Shown here one piece after another: positions 11,829 to 21,705 of a stretch of 64,000 bases of DNA. The stretch's first letter is position 1. Each line of letters begins with the position of its first letter. The notes under the pieces are model-generated. The model worked only from the letters and a program-made list of their open reading frames with translations, made no database searches and had not been told where the DNA came from. The position numbers and the translations under genes are program-made. This DNA is from Powellomyces hirtus (lineage: Eukaryota; Chytridiomycota; Chytridiomycetes; Spizellomycetales; Powellomycetaceae), in NCBI GenBank assembly GCA_025526995.1, contig JAHLKG010000014.1:124001-188000 (forward strand). Direction: 5' to 3'.

Positions 11829-12484
11829 TTCATTTCAGGACATTAACATACACACACACAAAACTCTAGTCTTTCCTTCTGTCGCACTTGCCCCTACCCG
11901 ATTTGTTTGCCCCCCTGCCTTCCCTCCAACACCATACAATAAGGATCAACATCTCAATGTGCTTGGTTTGTGAATACTTAACCCCTCTTGCCATTTGTGC
12001 ACAAGCTCTTTGGTTGCACTGGCAATCACTGCTATCCGTTGGTGTATGTGGCATGGCATGACATCTGGCCATTCCAGTGGATCAGAAGAAAAAAAAAAAG
12101 AAAAGTCCGTAAATGGTCAATTTGCAACTTTGAACAATCGGGTGGGCATCTCCTTCCAATGACTCTTTCTTCGCTGGCTCAAAGCAAAATGTGGGACTTT
12201 CCAAGCAGAGGATGGCCGAAGAACACCGCTCTCAGTAAACGGGCCTCGATATCTCGCGGCATGTGTCGCCACTTCCGCACATGAGGCCCTATTATGGATC
12301 GCAGCCGTTCGAGAATGATTTGAGATTGATTATATGGTAGGCCAGGAAGACGGCGGACGAGAATTCACGGCGTTATTTATAACGGATGAAGCATGTTATG
12401 TGTCGCTAAGGCGAAGTACTTGATGCATTTAGCACTCGCTGCACCCGGCACGCAAACATGTATTTTTCGTTGCCGTTCGGGTAG
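11829..12484. other. Intergenic, downstream of PRS
   Basis: This is the 3' flank of the prolyl-tRNA synthetase gene, then DNA leading to the TATA box at 12485. No protein gene is recognised. Confidence 0.4.
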
Positions 12485-12493
12485 TATAAAAGG
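12485..12493 (+). promoter_or_regulatory. TATA box (TATAAAAGG) facing the hairpin array
   Basis: A textbook TATAAAAGG lies ~150 nt before the long foldback, reading rightward. No protein gene follows it, so it is a candidate RNA polymerase II promoter for a noncoding transcript through the array. This is inferred from position and sequence only. Confidence 0.45.
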
Positions 12494-12641
12494 AAAGCGT
12501 TCTGCCCCGGCGCCTGTGGTTCGAAGTTGCCTACAGCTGTATGGTGTCGTGGATCAGAAAGCGTTGATGAGTTTTCTAGCCGCCACGATGTTGTCTAGTG
12601 ATATGAGTTGCTTCCTTCTGCCAGCACTGCAGCTGACTATA

Positions 12642-12843
12642 GTCCCGACTTGAAGATAACGTGCCCGACTCATTCTTCAATGGGAGCCTGAACCTCAGGT
12701 GGTCTATCGCAAGGCCGTCGCCAGATCCGCCCGTTGACTGCGCTTCTTGCTTGTATCTGGCTTTGAATGAACATATCCGGACCACCTGAGGTCCAGGCTC
12801 CCGTTACAGAATGAGTCGGGCACGACACCTTCAAGTCGGGAGA
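12642..12843 (+). repeat. Long imperfect inverted repeat (foldback, arms ~62 nt)
   Basis: The left arm (12642-12704, including CGTGCCCGACTCATTCT and GGGAGCCTGAACCTCAGG) is an imperfect reverse complement of the right arm (12779-12843, including CCTGAGGTCCAGGCTCCC and AGAATGAGTCGGGCACG). They are separated by a ~75-nt loop. As RNA this would make a ~60-bp hairpin. Its sequence is unrelated to the ten hairpin units that begin 15 nt downstream, but it lies in the same orientation series. It could be the first member of the same transcript, or a small MITE-like element; I see no clear target-site duplication. Confidence 0.8.
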
Positions 12844-12857
12844 CAGTGGAGGAAAAA

Positions 12858-14318
12858 CGATTACCACTCTCCAATCCAAGTTATGAGTTCCTTCTTTCCG
12901 GCCAAAAAAGGATAGAAATGCAAAGGAAGTCAAGACTTGGTAAGGGAAAAGCAGTGATCGATGCCCTCCGTACTTTGGACATTTGAATGAGGGGATTACC
13001 AATCTCCGATCCAAGTTACGAGTTGGTGATTTCCTCATGATGGCAAGAACAAGGCAGCAAGTCGAGACTTGGTACGGGAAGACCAGTGATCTACACTCTC
13101 CGCACCGGAAGAGGTGGTGAAGTGAGACAGAGAGCAAGGGGTTACCACTCTCCGATCCAAGTTACGAGTTGCTCGGTTTCCCAGTAAGCCGAAGGAAAGG
13201 AAGCAAGTCGAAACTTGGTAAGGGAAAAAGCAGTGATCCATGCTTTCCATATCGGAGAGATGAGACGGGGGAACGGGATTACCACTCTCCAATCCAAGTT
13301 ATGAGTTCCTTCTTCCGGCCAAAGAAGGATAGAAATGCAAAGGAAGTCAAGACTTGGTAAGGGAAAAGCAGTGATCGATGCCATCCGTACTTTGGAAGTT
13401 TGAATGAAGAAAGTAAGAGGATTACCAATCTCCGATCTAAGTTACGAGTTGGTGCTTTCCTCATGATGGCAAGGAAAAGACAGCAAGTCGAGACTTGGTA
13501 AGGGAAGACCAGTGATCCACACTCTCCGCACCGGGAAGAAGTGGTGAAGTGAGACAGAGAGCAAGGGGTTACCACTCTCCGATCCAAGTTATGAGTTCTT
13601 CTGTCTGGCCTCAGTCAAGGGCGCGGCAATGCAGAGGAAGTCAAGACTTGGTAAGGGAAGGAGCAGTGATCCATACTCTCCACACTGTAAGAATATTGAA
13701 TGAAGGAAGATGAGGAAGGGGAGGGTGCGGTTACCACTCTCCAATCCAAGTTACGAGTTGCTGTTTTCCCAGGATGAGGAAGGGAATCAAGCAAGTCGAG
13801 ACTTGGTAAGGGAAGAAGCAGTAATCTATACTCGCCGCAGGAAGGAAGAAGGGGAGGAAGGGATTACTATTCTCCGATCCAAGTTACGAGTTGCTGCTTT
13901 CCCCGCGCAAGGCATTGGGAATGAAAGCAAGTCGAGACTTGGTAAGGGAAGAAACAGTAATCCACACTCGCCGCAGGAAACGAGAAGAAGAGGAAGGGAT
14001 TACCATTCTCCGATCCAAGTTACGAGTTGCTGCTTTCCCCGTAAGCCAATGGGAAAGAAAGCAAGTCGAGACTTGGTAAGGGAAGAAACAGTAATCCATC
14101 CTCTCCTGATCTCGACGAGAGAACCGAAACAGTCTCCTCGCCGATGTGGGAAGGGAGAAGGGGACGTGGGAACTCACAAACGGTAGAGTGGTTGGTTGGA
14201 GGCATTACCACTCTCCTATCCAAGTTACGAGCTGCGTTGTGATCGTTGGTTGACAGGAGGATGTCCAGTCATCGTGCGACAACAGCAAGTCGAGACTTGG
14301 TATAGGAAGACGCAGTAA
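12858..14318 (+). ncRNA. Tandem array of ten covarying hairpin units (candidate structured RNA family)
   Basis: Units: 12858-12960, 12993-13092, 13139-13239, 13276-13377, 13419-13518, 13566-13672, 13728-13827, 13861-13963, 13997-14097 and 14204-14318. Each has an outer 7-bp stem (typically GGATTAC with GTAATCC or GTGATCC). A one-sided-rich internal loop follows (ACTCTCCGAT facing AAGGGAAGAAGCA). The inner ~17-bp stem pairs CCAAGTTACGAGTTGCT with AGCAAGTCGAGACTTGG, keeping A-A and G-G mismatches, and is topped by a variable loop. Units with TTATGAG (1, 4, 6) all carry GTCAAGAC; the other seven with TTACGAG carry GTCGA-AC or GTCGAGAC. This is a perfect C-G/U-A compensatory change. Wobbles are almost all G-U when read on +, favouring + transcription. 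No known RNA family is recognised. Confidence 0.7.
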
Positions 14319-14396
14319 GACGCACCAACCCTCCAAGGGCGAACGGAGGAAGAGAAGTGAGTGTGGGGAGGGAGGGGGGATGAGCGGATTGCCTGC

Positions 14397-14406
14397 CTTT
14401 TTATAA
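14397..14406 (-). promoter_or_regulatory. Inward-facing TATA-like box at the right end of the array
   Basis: On the minus strand this reads TATAAAAAGG, pointing back into the array from its right edge, ~80 nt from unit 10. With the box at 12485-12493 it could allow convergent, antisense transcription. Evidence is the motif alone. Confidence 0.3.
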
Positions 14407-15568
14407 CAATTTGCGAGGGCAGCTGGCCCGGGTGGAAACGAATGGGAAAGTTGTCAGGCACAGCAAGGGCCAAAGGGGGATGAACGAAACCGACGCGTCG
14501 GGAAAAGGGACGGCTGGCTCCATGACTCATCACCACCCCATCGCGCAGCAAACCAACCATCAACACACAACAATATCAATATTCGTCTTCGATATTGGGA
14601 AGGGCCCGGGGCTCGAGGGGCTGCTCACAACGGTCGTCGATTATGATATCTGATGGGCGGGCGGATAGGGGGTGGACGGTGTCTTTAAATCGTTGCTTAC
14701 GATATCGATACAATATGTGCCCTCGCACAAAGTGACGCGTGTAACCAACCCCAAATCACTAATTACTTTCACCGCTGCCAGTGCTTGATGAGCAGCTTGA
14801 CTGCCAGTGACTGACTATCTTTATTACGATATCATACTGCCGCCGCGTGGAGCTCGAAAGGGAGAGTAAGGGTATCCACCGGCCAATGGGAGCCAGCGCG
14901 TGGTGCAACTTCACTCCCAAATTTGGGCTAATGGAGAATACTTCGGCGACCACGCTTTTGTGGACCTATGCGTTGGGACAAGCCTGAACTTTGGACATCA
15001 CCTTCCCTGTAGCCTGCTTTGACATATGCCACTGCTACCAACATGATCAGCAGGTTTGGGACGATCTTTTTTTTTGGCCCACACTCGTGCCGGGAGATGC
15101 TCACAGCTGTGGTCTGCAGGACAGCCAAGTTTGGGGAACCCGATGAGAGACTCGACCAGGCAGAAAAAGTCGCATGGACAGTCGGTGCAGCTTCCGCAGT
15201 CGCTAGTATGTGCTTCACCCATCCGTCAGCATTGAGTTGGAGAGATTAGAGGAGAAAGAGGGGTCAAAGGCGCAAGCGCAAGTGAAAGTCATGGTTGAGC
15301 GGATTGAAAGTGAAGAACTAGCGTGGAAAGAATTGTGGACCGCAGTGGTCTGAATGGTCAACCGCAGGTGAAATGCGGGTGCTGATCCATTATTCAAGCA
15401 TTCCGGGTCAACTGGAAATCGATGAGAGAACCGCTTTTAACAAGGCATATCTTCTTCGGAGCGAAAAACGCGGCCCTGGACTGCAAAATCTTGGAAGTTT
15501 CATTGTCCACAGTGACCTCACAAGTGTCTTTTCGTTGTGATGTAGCGGCGGCAGCGTCATCAGCAGCC
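14407..15568. other. Gene-poor interval right of the array
   Basis: It contains several ATATCGAT/GATATC-type stretches (14570-14720) and no convincing gene. An open stretch around 15220-14930 on the minus strand looks weakly protein-like but has no recognisable family, start or splice frame. Confidence 0.35.
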
Positions 15569-15895
15569 ATGTGGTACGCGGCCAAGCGTCGCGGGCGGCC
15601 GTTCCGCAAAGGCGCTCCTCTCGCCGTAGTTGCTCGTACGTCCGTCCATCTCTTTCACGTCGGCTCCATGCTTAACAAAGCGATCACATTCACTCACTCG
15701 TTGCTATCTATAGTCTCGACGTTGGTTGTTTCTCAACTCGTCATTGGGGGAACATATGTGCGGGGCCGCAATGAAATTGTATTCCAAGCCCGGCGAGAGG
15801 CCGCAGCGCGAGCAGAGGCCAGGCGGATGGAAGAATATGGCTGGGGCGAGCCGGCTGCCAAATCGGTGCCCGAACTGAACAGAGGAACTGTCTAA
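15569..15895 (+). CDS. Small single-pass membrane protein, unknown
   Basis: Two exons (15569-15635, 15714-15895) with proper GTACGT and CTATAG borders and matching phase give 82 residues. A basic N-terminus (MWYAAKRRGRPFRKG) precedes one hydrophobic segment (residues ~17-39, APLAVVALSTLVVSQLVIGG). After it comes a charged helix rich in Arg, Ala and Glu and a motif EEYGWGEPAAK. Size, a positive N-terminus and a single span resemble small mitochondrial inner-membrane assembly factors, but I cannot assign a family and this role is a guess. The gene model rests on spliced coherence only. It lies alone between long noncoding stretches. Confidence 0.5.
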   Translation: MWYAAKRRGRPFRKGAPLAVVARTSVHLFHVGSMLNKAITFTHSLLSIVSTLVVSQLVIGGTYVRGRNEIVFQARREAAARAEARRMEEYGWGEPAAKSVPELNRGTV

Positions 15896-17274
15896 AAGCC
15901 GCTGTATGTGTGCGAATGCACAAAATGTGACCGAGAAGGCATCGTGATCGCTTCTCCGTCATGCCTCGATTTTAGGCTCGTGCTGGAATCATTCGTCACT
16001 AGATTGCACGAGGCATGTGTCTCCAGCCAACGGTTGTCTTTGGCACGTGCATGAGTCGTAAATAGGAGCAAATGCTTCTTCACCGCCAACACTCCAATGC
16101 CCGAACTTCCATGGAACGTATAGTACATAGCTGCTAATGCATCAGGATGCTAGCTGGCGGAAAAGTAGAGGGGCAGCGGACTTGTGCTTTACATTTTCGC
16201 GGTAGCCAGACGTTTCTGTATTCAACCGAAACCGCAAGAATGTCGGCAACCATGGGTAAACAGTGTCTCTGTTACAGGAGATCACCAGGGTGAAAGGAGG
16301 AGGGAGGGCAGATCTCGGTGCACTTTGAATTCTCTTAATATCTGATGACAAACAGGCAGGATTACGTATGGCTTCTCTCATTTCCTGTATACGTATCGTG
16401 ACAAACGTAACTCTGTCACCCATCAGAAGGATCCCCAGCAATATCTGTGACGGCGAACGATGAGTTCGTATCAATAAATTTTCATGGCAATCTTTGTTAG
16501 TCAACCGACGGACTTCCAGGTGTAACATATCGGGCAATCCTTAGGACCTCCCAGCCTTCATTCTAATCGCTGGATCCAACCCTTGATGTCAACGCGAGCA
16601 AATGCCAATGTTTAATCGTATGTGGGCCGGCGACCAATGATTGTCGCTCAGCCCGACGATTAAATGCACTGCAAAGACCACCCATTTGTCAGCCCAAAGA
16701 ATGCTGTTCGAGCATGCCCAGTTCTGTCAACACTTTGTCGAAAGCCGGCAACTCACTGTATCTGTTCGCCAGCAAATTTACCCACCCGTCCACTGCGGCG
16801 CAACATGTTGGACAATGTATTACGGATACGAGGCTTTCGACGACTGCAACTTGCAAGCTCAATTACTTTCTCCGTGCTGCATCACACCAGTGATAACCAT
16901 GTGCAGCAATGAAGGGTGCTATAACCTGAAGATCCGCAGTGGAATACTCAAGCAATAGCATTCAGTTAATGGCCACAAGGAACGTCTCGTAATTACATGA
17001 GTACGCTTCCGTTTCCCCAGCTTCCCGAGCGATTTCCAGGGTTCTAAACCTGTTGACTCTGGCGGTTGAGGCTTTCACGCTACAAGTGTGCTGTGGCTGG
17101 GATCCGCGCCACCCGCTGCTAACGCAACGCGTCCTAGTTTAAATGTCATGGCAACAGGGTCGAAAAAAACGGTACTTGCTGCTTGTCCGGCTTCTGTTGG
17201 GTTTGCTTCTTCAGTCATCGGTCTAATTTAGCTACCGTTCTTGAAATTCTTACGAGCCCCTTGCACACTCAAAG
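15896..17274. other. Intergenic, upstream of RPP0
   Basis: About 1.4 kb without a recognisable gene. The last few hundred bases should hold the RPP0 promoter; I see a pyrimidine-rich stretch but no TATA box. Confidence 0.4.
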
Positions 17275-18374
17275 ATGTCAAAGGGAGACGGTATGTGAAC
17301 GATGGGATTGTTCTCGGCGGCTGGAAAAGACAAACAAAGACAAGATCTCTAACTTGTTCCCATTGCGGAATGTCGCTTAGGTCGCGCCAAGAAGGAAGCT
17401 TACTTCCAGAAGTTGGAGGGTCTCCTCGAGGAGTACCCCAGCATCTTCATTGTCAACGTTGACAATGTCGGCAGTAACCAGATGCACCAGGTCCGTGTCG
17501 CCCTCCGTGGCGAGGCCGTCGTGCTCATGGGAAAGAACACCATGGTCCGTCGTGCTCTGCGCAACCTGTTGCCCGACAACCCCAACTACGAGAAGCTCTT
17601 GAGCGTCATCCGCGGAAACGTCGGTTTCGTCTTCACCAAGGGCGACCTCAAGTCGATCCGTGAGCAGATTGTCTCGAACCGTGTCCAGGCCCCCGCCAAG
17701 GCCGGTGCCCTCGCCCCCGTCGATGTCACGATCCCGGGAGGTAACACTGGTATGGAACCCGGAAAAACCTCGTTCTTCCAGGCTCTTGGTATCCCAACCA
17801 AGATTGCCAAGGGTCTCATTGAAATCGTCAACGACGTGCCTCTGATCAAGAAGGGCAACAAGGTCGGAGCCTCCGAGGCCACCTTGTTGAACATGATGAA
17901 CATCTCCCCCTTCACCTACGGTCTGACCGTCGAGGCTGTCTACGACAACGGAACCATCTTCACTCCCGAGATTCTCGACATTGACGAGGCCCACCTCATC
18001 GGAAACTTGATGCAGGGTATCACCACCATTGCCGCCGTCTCCATGGCCATTGGTTACCCCACCGTCGCTTCCGTCCCTCACTTGTTGATCAACGGTTACA
18101 AGAACGTCATCAGCGTTGCTCTCAACTCTGACTACTCCTTCGAGGCTGTCGACCGCGTATGTACCCTTCTCATCTGTAGCTTCAAATTATATTGTGGTAC
18201 TCAACCCTTGCGTGCTTCTAGATCAAGGAGATTCTTGCTGACCCCTCCAAGTTCGCTGCCGCTGCTGCCCCCGCTGCCGCTGCTGGTGGTGACGCCCCCG
18301 CCGCCGCCGCCAAGGAGGAGGTTGCTGAGGAGTCTGAGGAGGAGGAGGACATGGGCTTCGGTCTTTTCGATTAG
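17275..18374 (+). CDS. RPP0: 60S acidic ribosomal protein P0
   Basis: Three exons (17275-17290, 17381-18156, 18222-18374) give 314 residues. P0 (uL10) anchors the P1/P2 stalk that recruits translation factors to the large ribosomal subunit. The body has the L10 domain ([34 protein letters not shown]), the insertion domain ([19 protein letters not shown]) and an Ala-rich hinge. It ends in the conserved acidic tail [15 protein letters not shown], shared with P1 and P2 and bound by elongation factors. The first coding exon is only 16 nt (MSKGD plus one base). Codon use is strongly C-ending, as expected of a highly expressed gene. The stop is TAG at 18372-18374, convergent with MCM5. Confidence 0.98.
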
Positions 18375-18664
18375 ATTATTCCGCATAACGGGTTGTCTCT
18401 CTGAATTACTGCTGGTCGATGCTGTTTGTGCCAATAATAAATCGCATTTCCAACAACTATTGTTACTTTCTTTTCCTTCCCTTATGAAATTGGTTGCGTC
18501 ATGCAAAAAAAAAAATGTTTCATGGTGTTATGTACAGAATTACGACCCCCACAAAATGGTCTACTACTAGTACTGGAGGACTTCACGTCTGACCAGCATT
18601 ACTGACAGCCTCCGAAATATATCATAACGGCATATGCAACGTGACGACCCACACACAGAATGAT

Positions 18665-21377
18665 CTACGCCATGGTCCTGAATAAGACCATTCTGCGCTG
18701 CGAGTACTGCAGGACATCGCGTCTGACGAGGATATCGATGGCTTTACTGACCGCCTGTTCCTCAAAGCCCTGCGATGTGAGCTCGGCCAGTATGACTTTG
18801 ACGCTGACTTTGCTGCCAGGCATGAGTCGTCTCCTAATCTGTTCCTCGATCATCATGACACGTTGGGAGAATTCGGATCTCGAGTCGAATCCATCCACGA
18901 GTCCACTCTGCACGGCGTCCATGGTGGAATGGTTGAACAGGCGCATGGCTTCGTCGACATGGACCTCTGACGCGGTGGGTGCGAGGCGGAGCTTGGCGAG
19001 AGATTCCGAGATGCGGATGATGGCTTCGAGTTGGCGGACGGTGATGGGGACGGCGGATTTGGTGGCGGTGGTGGCGCCGTCGGCGGGGTTCGCAAAGGAA
19101 CGGGCCTTGGAGCGCATTTCGACAAAGTGGGAGGACAGCTTTTTGGCGGCTTCTTCGGTGAGGCGCGGGGCGCATTTACTAGAGCGAGAGAGTAACAGAA
19201 GAAAAAAAGTTGGGGTAGATCAGAGACAGGCGCCCAGGTGAAGGGAGGAACGGACCGCACGGATTTCATAGTCTTACGTTTTGCAATAGCTGATGTAACT
19301 CCGCATCTTCTGGATATCAATGTCTCCCGCGGCTTCACGTTCTTTGACGTGCGTGTTCATGTGCACTTGCAGAACGTGGCGGGCGATTGTCTAAACAACG
19401 ACAAGGGGACAGGAGGTTGAGGATGCGGCAGTAAGGAAGAGCAGGGTCTGGGTTGGGTTGAGTTCTTACCGCATCTCGCACTTCATTGTGCTCGTCCTTG
19501 ACGATGAAGATGAGATCGAATCGGGAGAGAATGGTGGACTGGAAGTCGATGTTCTATGCGCGGAAAGAGAAACAATGATAGTTAGACCAAGATTCAGGGA
19601 AGCCGAGCGCCTTGTGATGCGCCTCCGATCCACATCGTGCAGAGGACGACTTACCTCTCCCGGACTCTTCATGTCATCATAGCGTCCAAAGACGGGGTTC
19701 GCCGCGGCCAGGACCGAGGTCCTCGAGTTCAAAATGGTGGTGATGCCGGCCTTGGCAATGGAAATGGTCTGCTGTTCCATGGCCTCGTGAATCGCAACTC
19801 GATCCTCTTCTCTCATCTTATCAAACTCGTCGATACAAACCACGCCCCCGTCGGCCAGGACCATTGCTCCGCCCTCAAGATAAAACTCGCGGGTTCCCGG
19901 GTCGCGAATCACGGACGCCGTGAGACCCGCTGCACTGCTGCCTTTTCCAGAGGTGTAAACGCCAATGGGGGCGACCTTTTCCACAAATTTCAGCAGTTGC
20001 GATTTGGCGGTTCCCGGGTCACCGAGGAGCAGCACGTTAATGTCACCTCGAAGCCGCATGCCATCAGGCAACACCTTTTTCGATCCTCCAAAGAGCAGAC
20101 ATGCGATGGCTTTCTTGATGTCGATGTGACCGTAGATGGATGGCGCGATGGAGGAGGCGAATTCCTCGTACAGGTTTTCTTTGCGCGACATGTGCAAGAA
20201 CTCATCTTCCTCTTCCTCGGTGAAGGTTCGGATCCCACGCCCATTGCCGTCCACATCGACCTGCATGCCGACGACCCGCAAATATGGAGACCGCACAGCC
20301 ACTGCTCCACCCGTCTTGTTGGAGTGGTTTTGATTGAAGATCGAGAAGATTCCCGTCACCGTCACTCGTGTTCCCGGTACAACCTTGTTGGTCAAAAACC
20401 TGTCGGCACTCAATAGCAAATGCCGGGGCAGTTCACCAACGGGAACCATCCCTGGGGTTTCTTGCAGTTTGAGCGTCTGTTGGTCGACAAACTTGCTCTT
20501 GTCGTGGACGATCACGTACGGATCCAATACGCATTCTTTGGTTCCTGTGGCGTCTGGATCGCTATCACATTTTCGTGGAAGTTGCACACCGGCAAATCCG
20601 CCATTCACAGGAAGCACCTTGTTGTGGCGACACGAGCGGCACATGATGTGCACGTATGTTGCCTTTGCGGCCAATGTGGATGCCGAAATAATGATACCAG
20701 AGATCCGAACCATTTTCGATATTGACAGGGCCTTTGAGAGAGACGAGTTGAGAAAAAGCAGACATTTACCGTGGAGCAGTAGACTACGCAACCTACATCG
20801 AGAGACCGGAGGGGAAACGGGTTCGCGTTTGACAGAAGCATAACCTGACAGTCTGGTATATCCCCACTCTCCGTGAAGTAGTTATTTTGTTTCGCTACAG
20901 TCTTGAGAGCGTCCTCGAACTAGCGATAGGTGACACAACGATAAATCATGTTGAGCCTAAAGACTTTGAGACCCAAGAGCAAACAGCCAGAAATTCACTC
21001 GCGCTCCCATCCGAGCAACCCCACGATCAGACAGACAGGAGCTGGCCCGGCCTAGGCATCACCCACCCTTCCTCTCAACCCCACTCCCTTCTTCCCGTCC
21101 TTACCAGCGGCAAATATTCCCCCGGCTTTTCCTTGACCATGTTCGTCAAATCCTCATCGTAACTCATCAGATGCGCCATATCGACTTCCAGAAAGTACTG
21201 CTTGATGATCAAGTTCTGTCGCAGTTGGTCTCTGTACAGAAAGACATTGTCGATTCTAAATGTGCGCAGGAATTCGACGAATTTCTTCTCAATGTTCGCT
21301 CGAGTGTCGGTGGCACTCTCGCTGGGATACACTTGCGTATCAAAAACTCGACCGGTGTCCCATCCGTAGCCGGCCAT
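18665..21377 (-). CDS. MCM5: DNA replication licensing factor MCM5
   Basis: Six exons (21105-21377, 20797-20919, 19655-20731, 19470-19553, 19278-19390, 18665-19178) give 727 residues. MCM5 is one subunit of the MCM2-7 replicative helicase. The N-terminal MCM domain shows [16 protein letters not shown] and [21 protein letters not shown] four-cysteine zinc finger follows ([20 protein letters not shown]). The AAA+ core has Walker [10 protein letters not shown], Walker B CIDEFDKM and arginine finger SRFDLIF, and a C-terminal winged helix ends in [13 protein letters not shown]5 is chosen over other MCMs for the N-terminal YRDQLRQNL and LPLFEDALK region. It diverges from FIBP across 328 bp and converges on RPP0. 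Confidence 0.96.
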
Positions 21378-21705
21378 GGTTGGGAATGTGATGTGTTAAT
21401 ACGTTGGGGGAAGGTGGGGGAAGAGCGAGACGGGGATGGGTGGTGGAACGACGAGAAGACGGAAAGGGGCGAGTGAGTTGTGTCCGGAATGTCCAGGATG
21501 TGATAGTTCCAAATATGGGTAAGTGGAATGTGGCTGGTTTGGCTTGAGAGCGTGATGGATCCAGCGCTGATGCCAGATATATGATTACCTGCAATGTCAT
21601 CAACGCTTCAGCTTTTGGCATTCATCCCGTTGACATTTGCACGGAATTGCACCACCCATTATCTTGGGATAATACTCTTGGGGAAGAGGGAGGAGACGCT
21701 CGCCA
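21378..21705. promoter_or_regulatory. Bidirectional promoter between MCM5 and FIBP
   Basis: Only 328 bp separate the two start codons, so upstream control of both genes must lie here or inside the genes. No TATA box is evident. I did not find an exact ACGCGT (MluI cell-cycle) box in this stretch. Confidence 0.5.

Noticed and set aside
13139..13239. Hammerhead-type ribozyme, because unit 3 contains GTCGAAAC.
   Set aside because: No CTGATGA core is present and the other nine units lack the GAAA element.
12670..14186. Open reading frames through the hairpin array with recurring peptides such as FPYQVST and RNLDRR.
   Set aside because: Unit spacing is not a multiple of three, frames change from unit to unit, and base changes follow RNA pairing rather than codon position.
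12858..14318. CRISPR array.
   Set aside because: Eukaryotic context, repeats ~60 nt long in two halves, spacers themselves repeated, and no cas genes.
16641..16958. 105-codon plus-strand ORF in the RPP0 upstream region.
   Set aside because: No recognisable domain, no good start context, and cysteine/histidine scatter typical of random frames.
17377..18081. A 234-codon minus-strand frame opposite RPP0.
   Set aside because: Shadow of the highly biased RPP0 exon 2.
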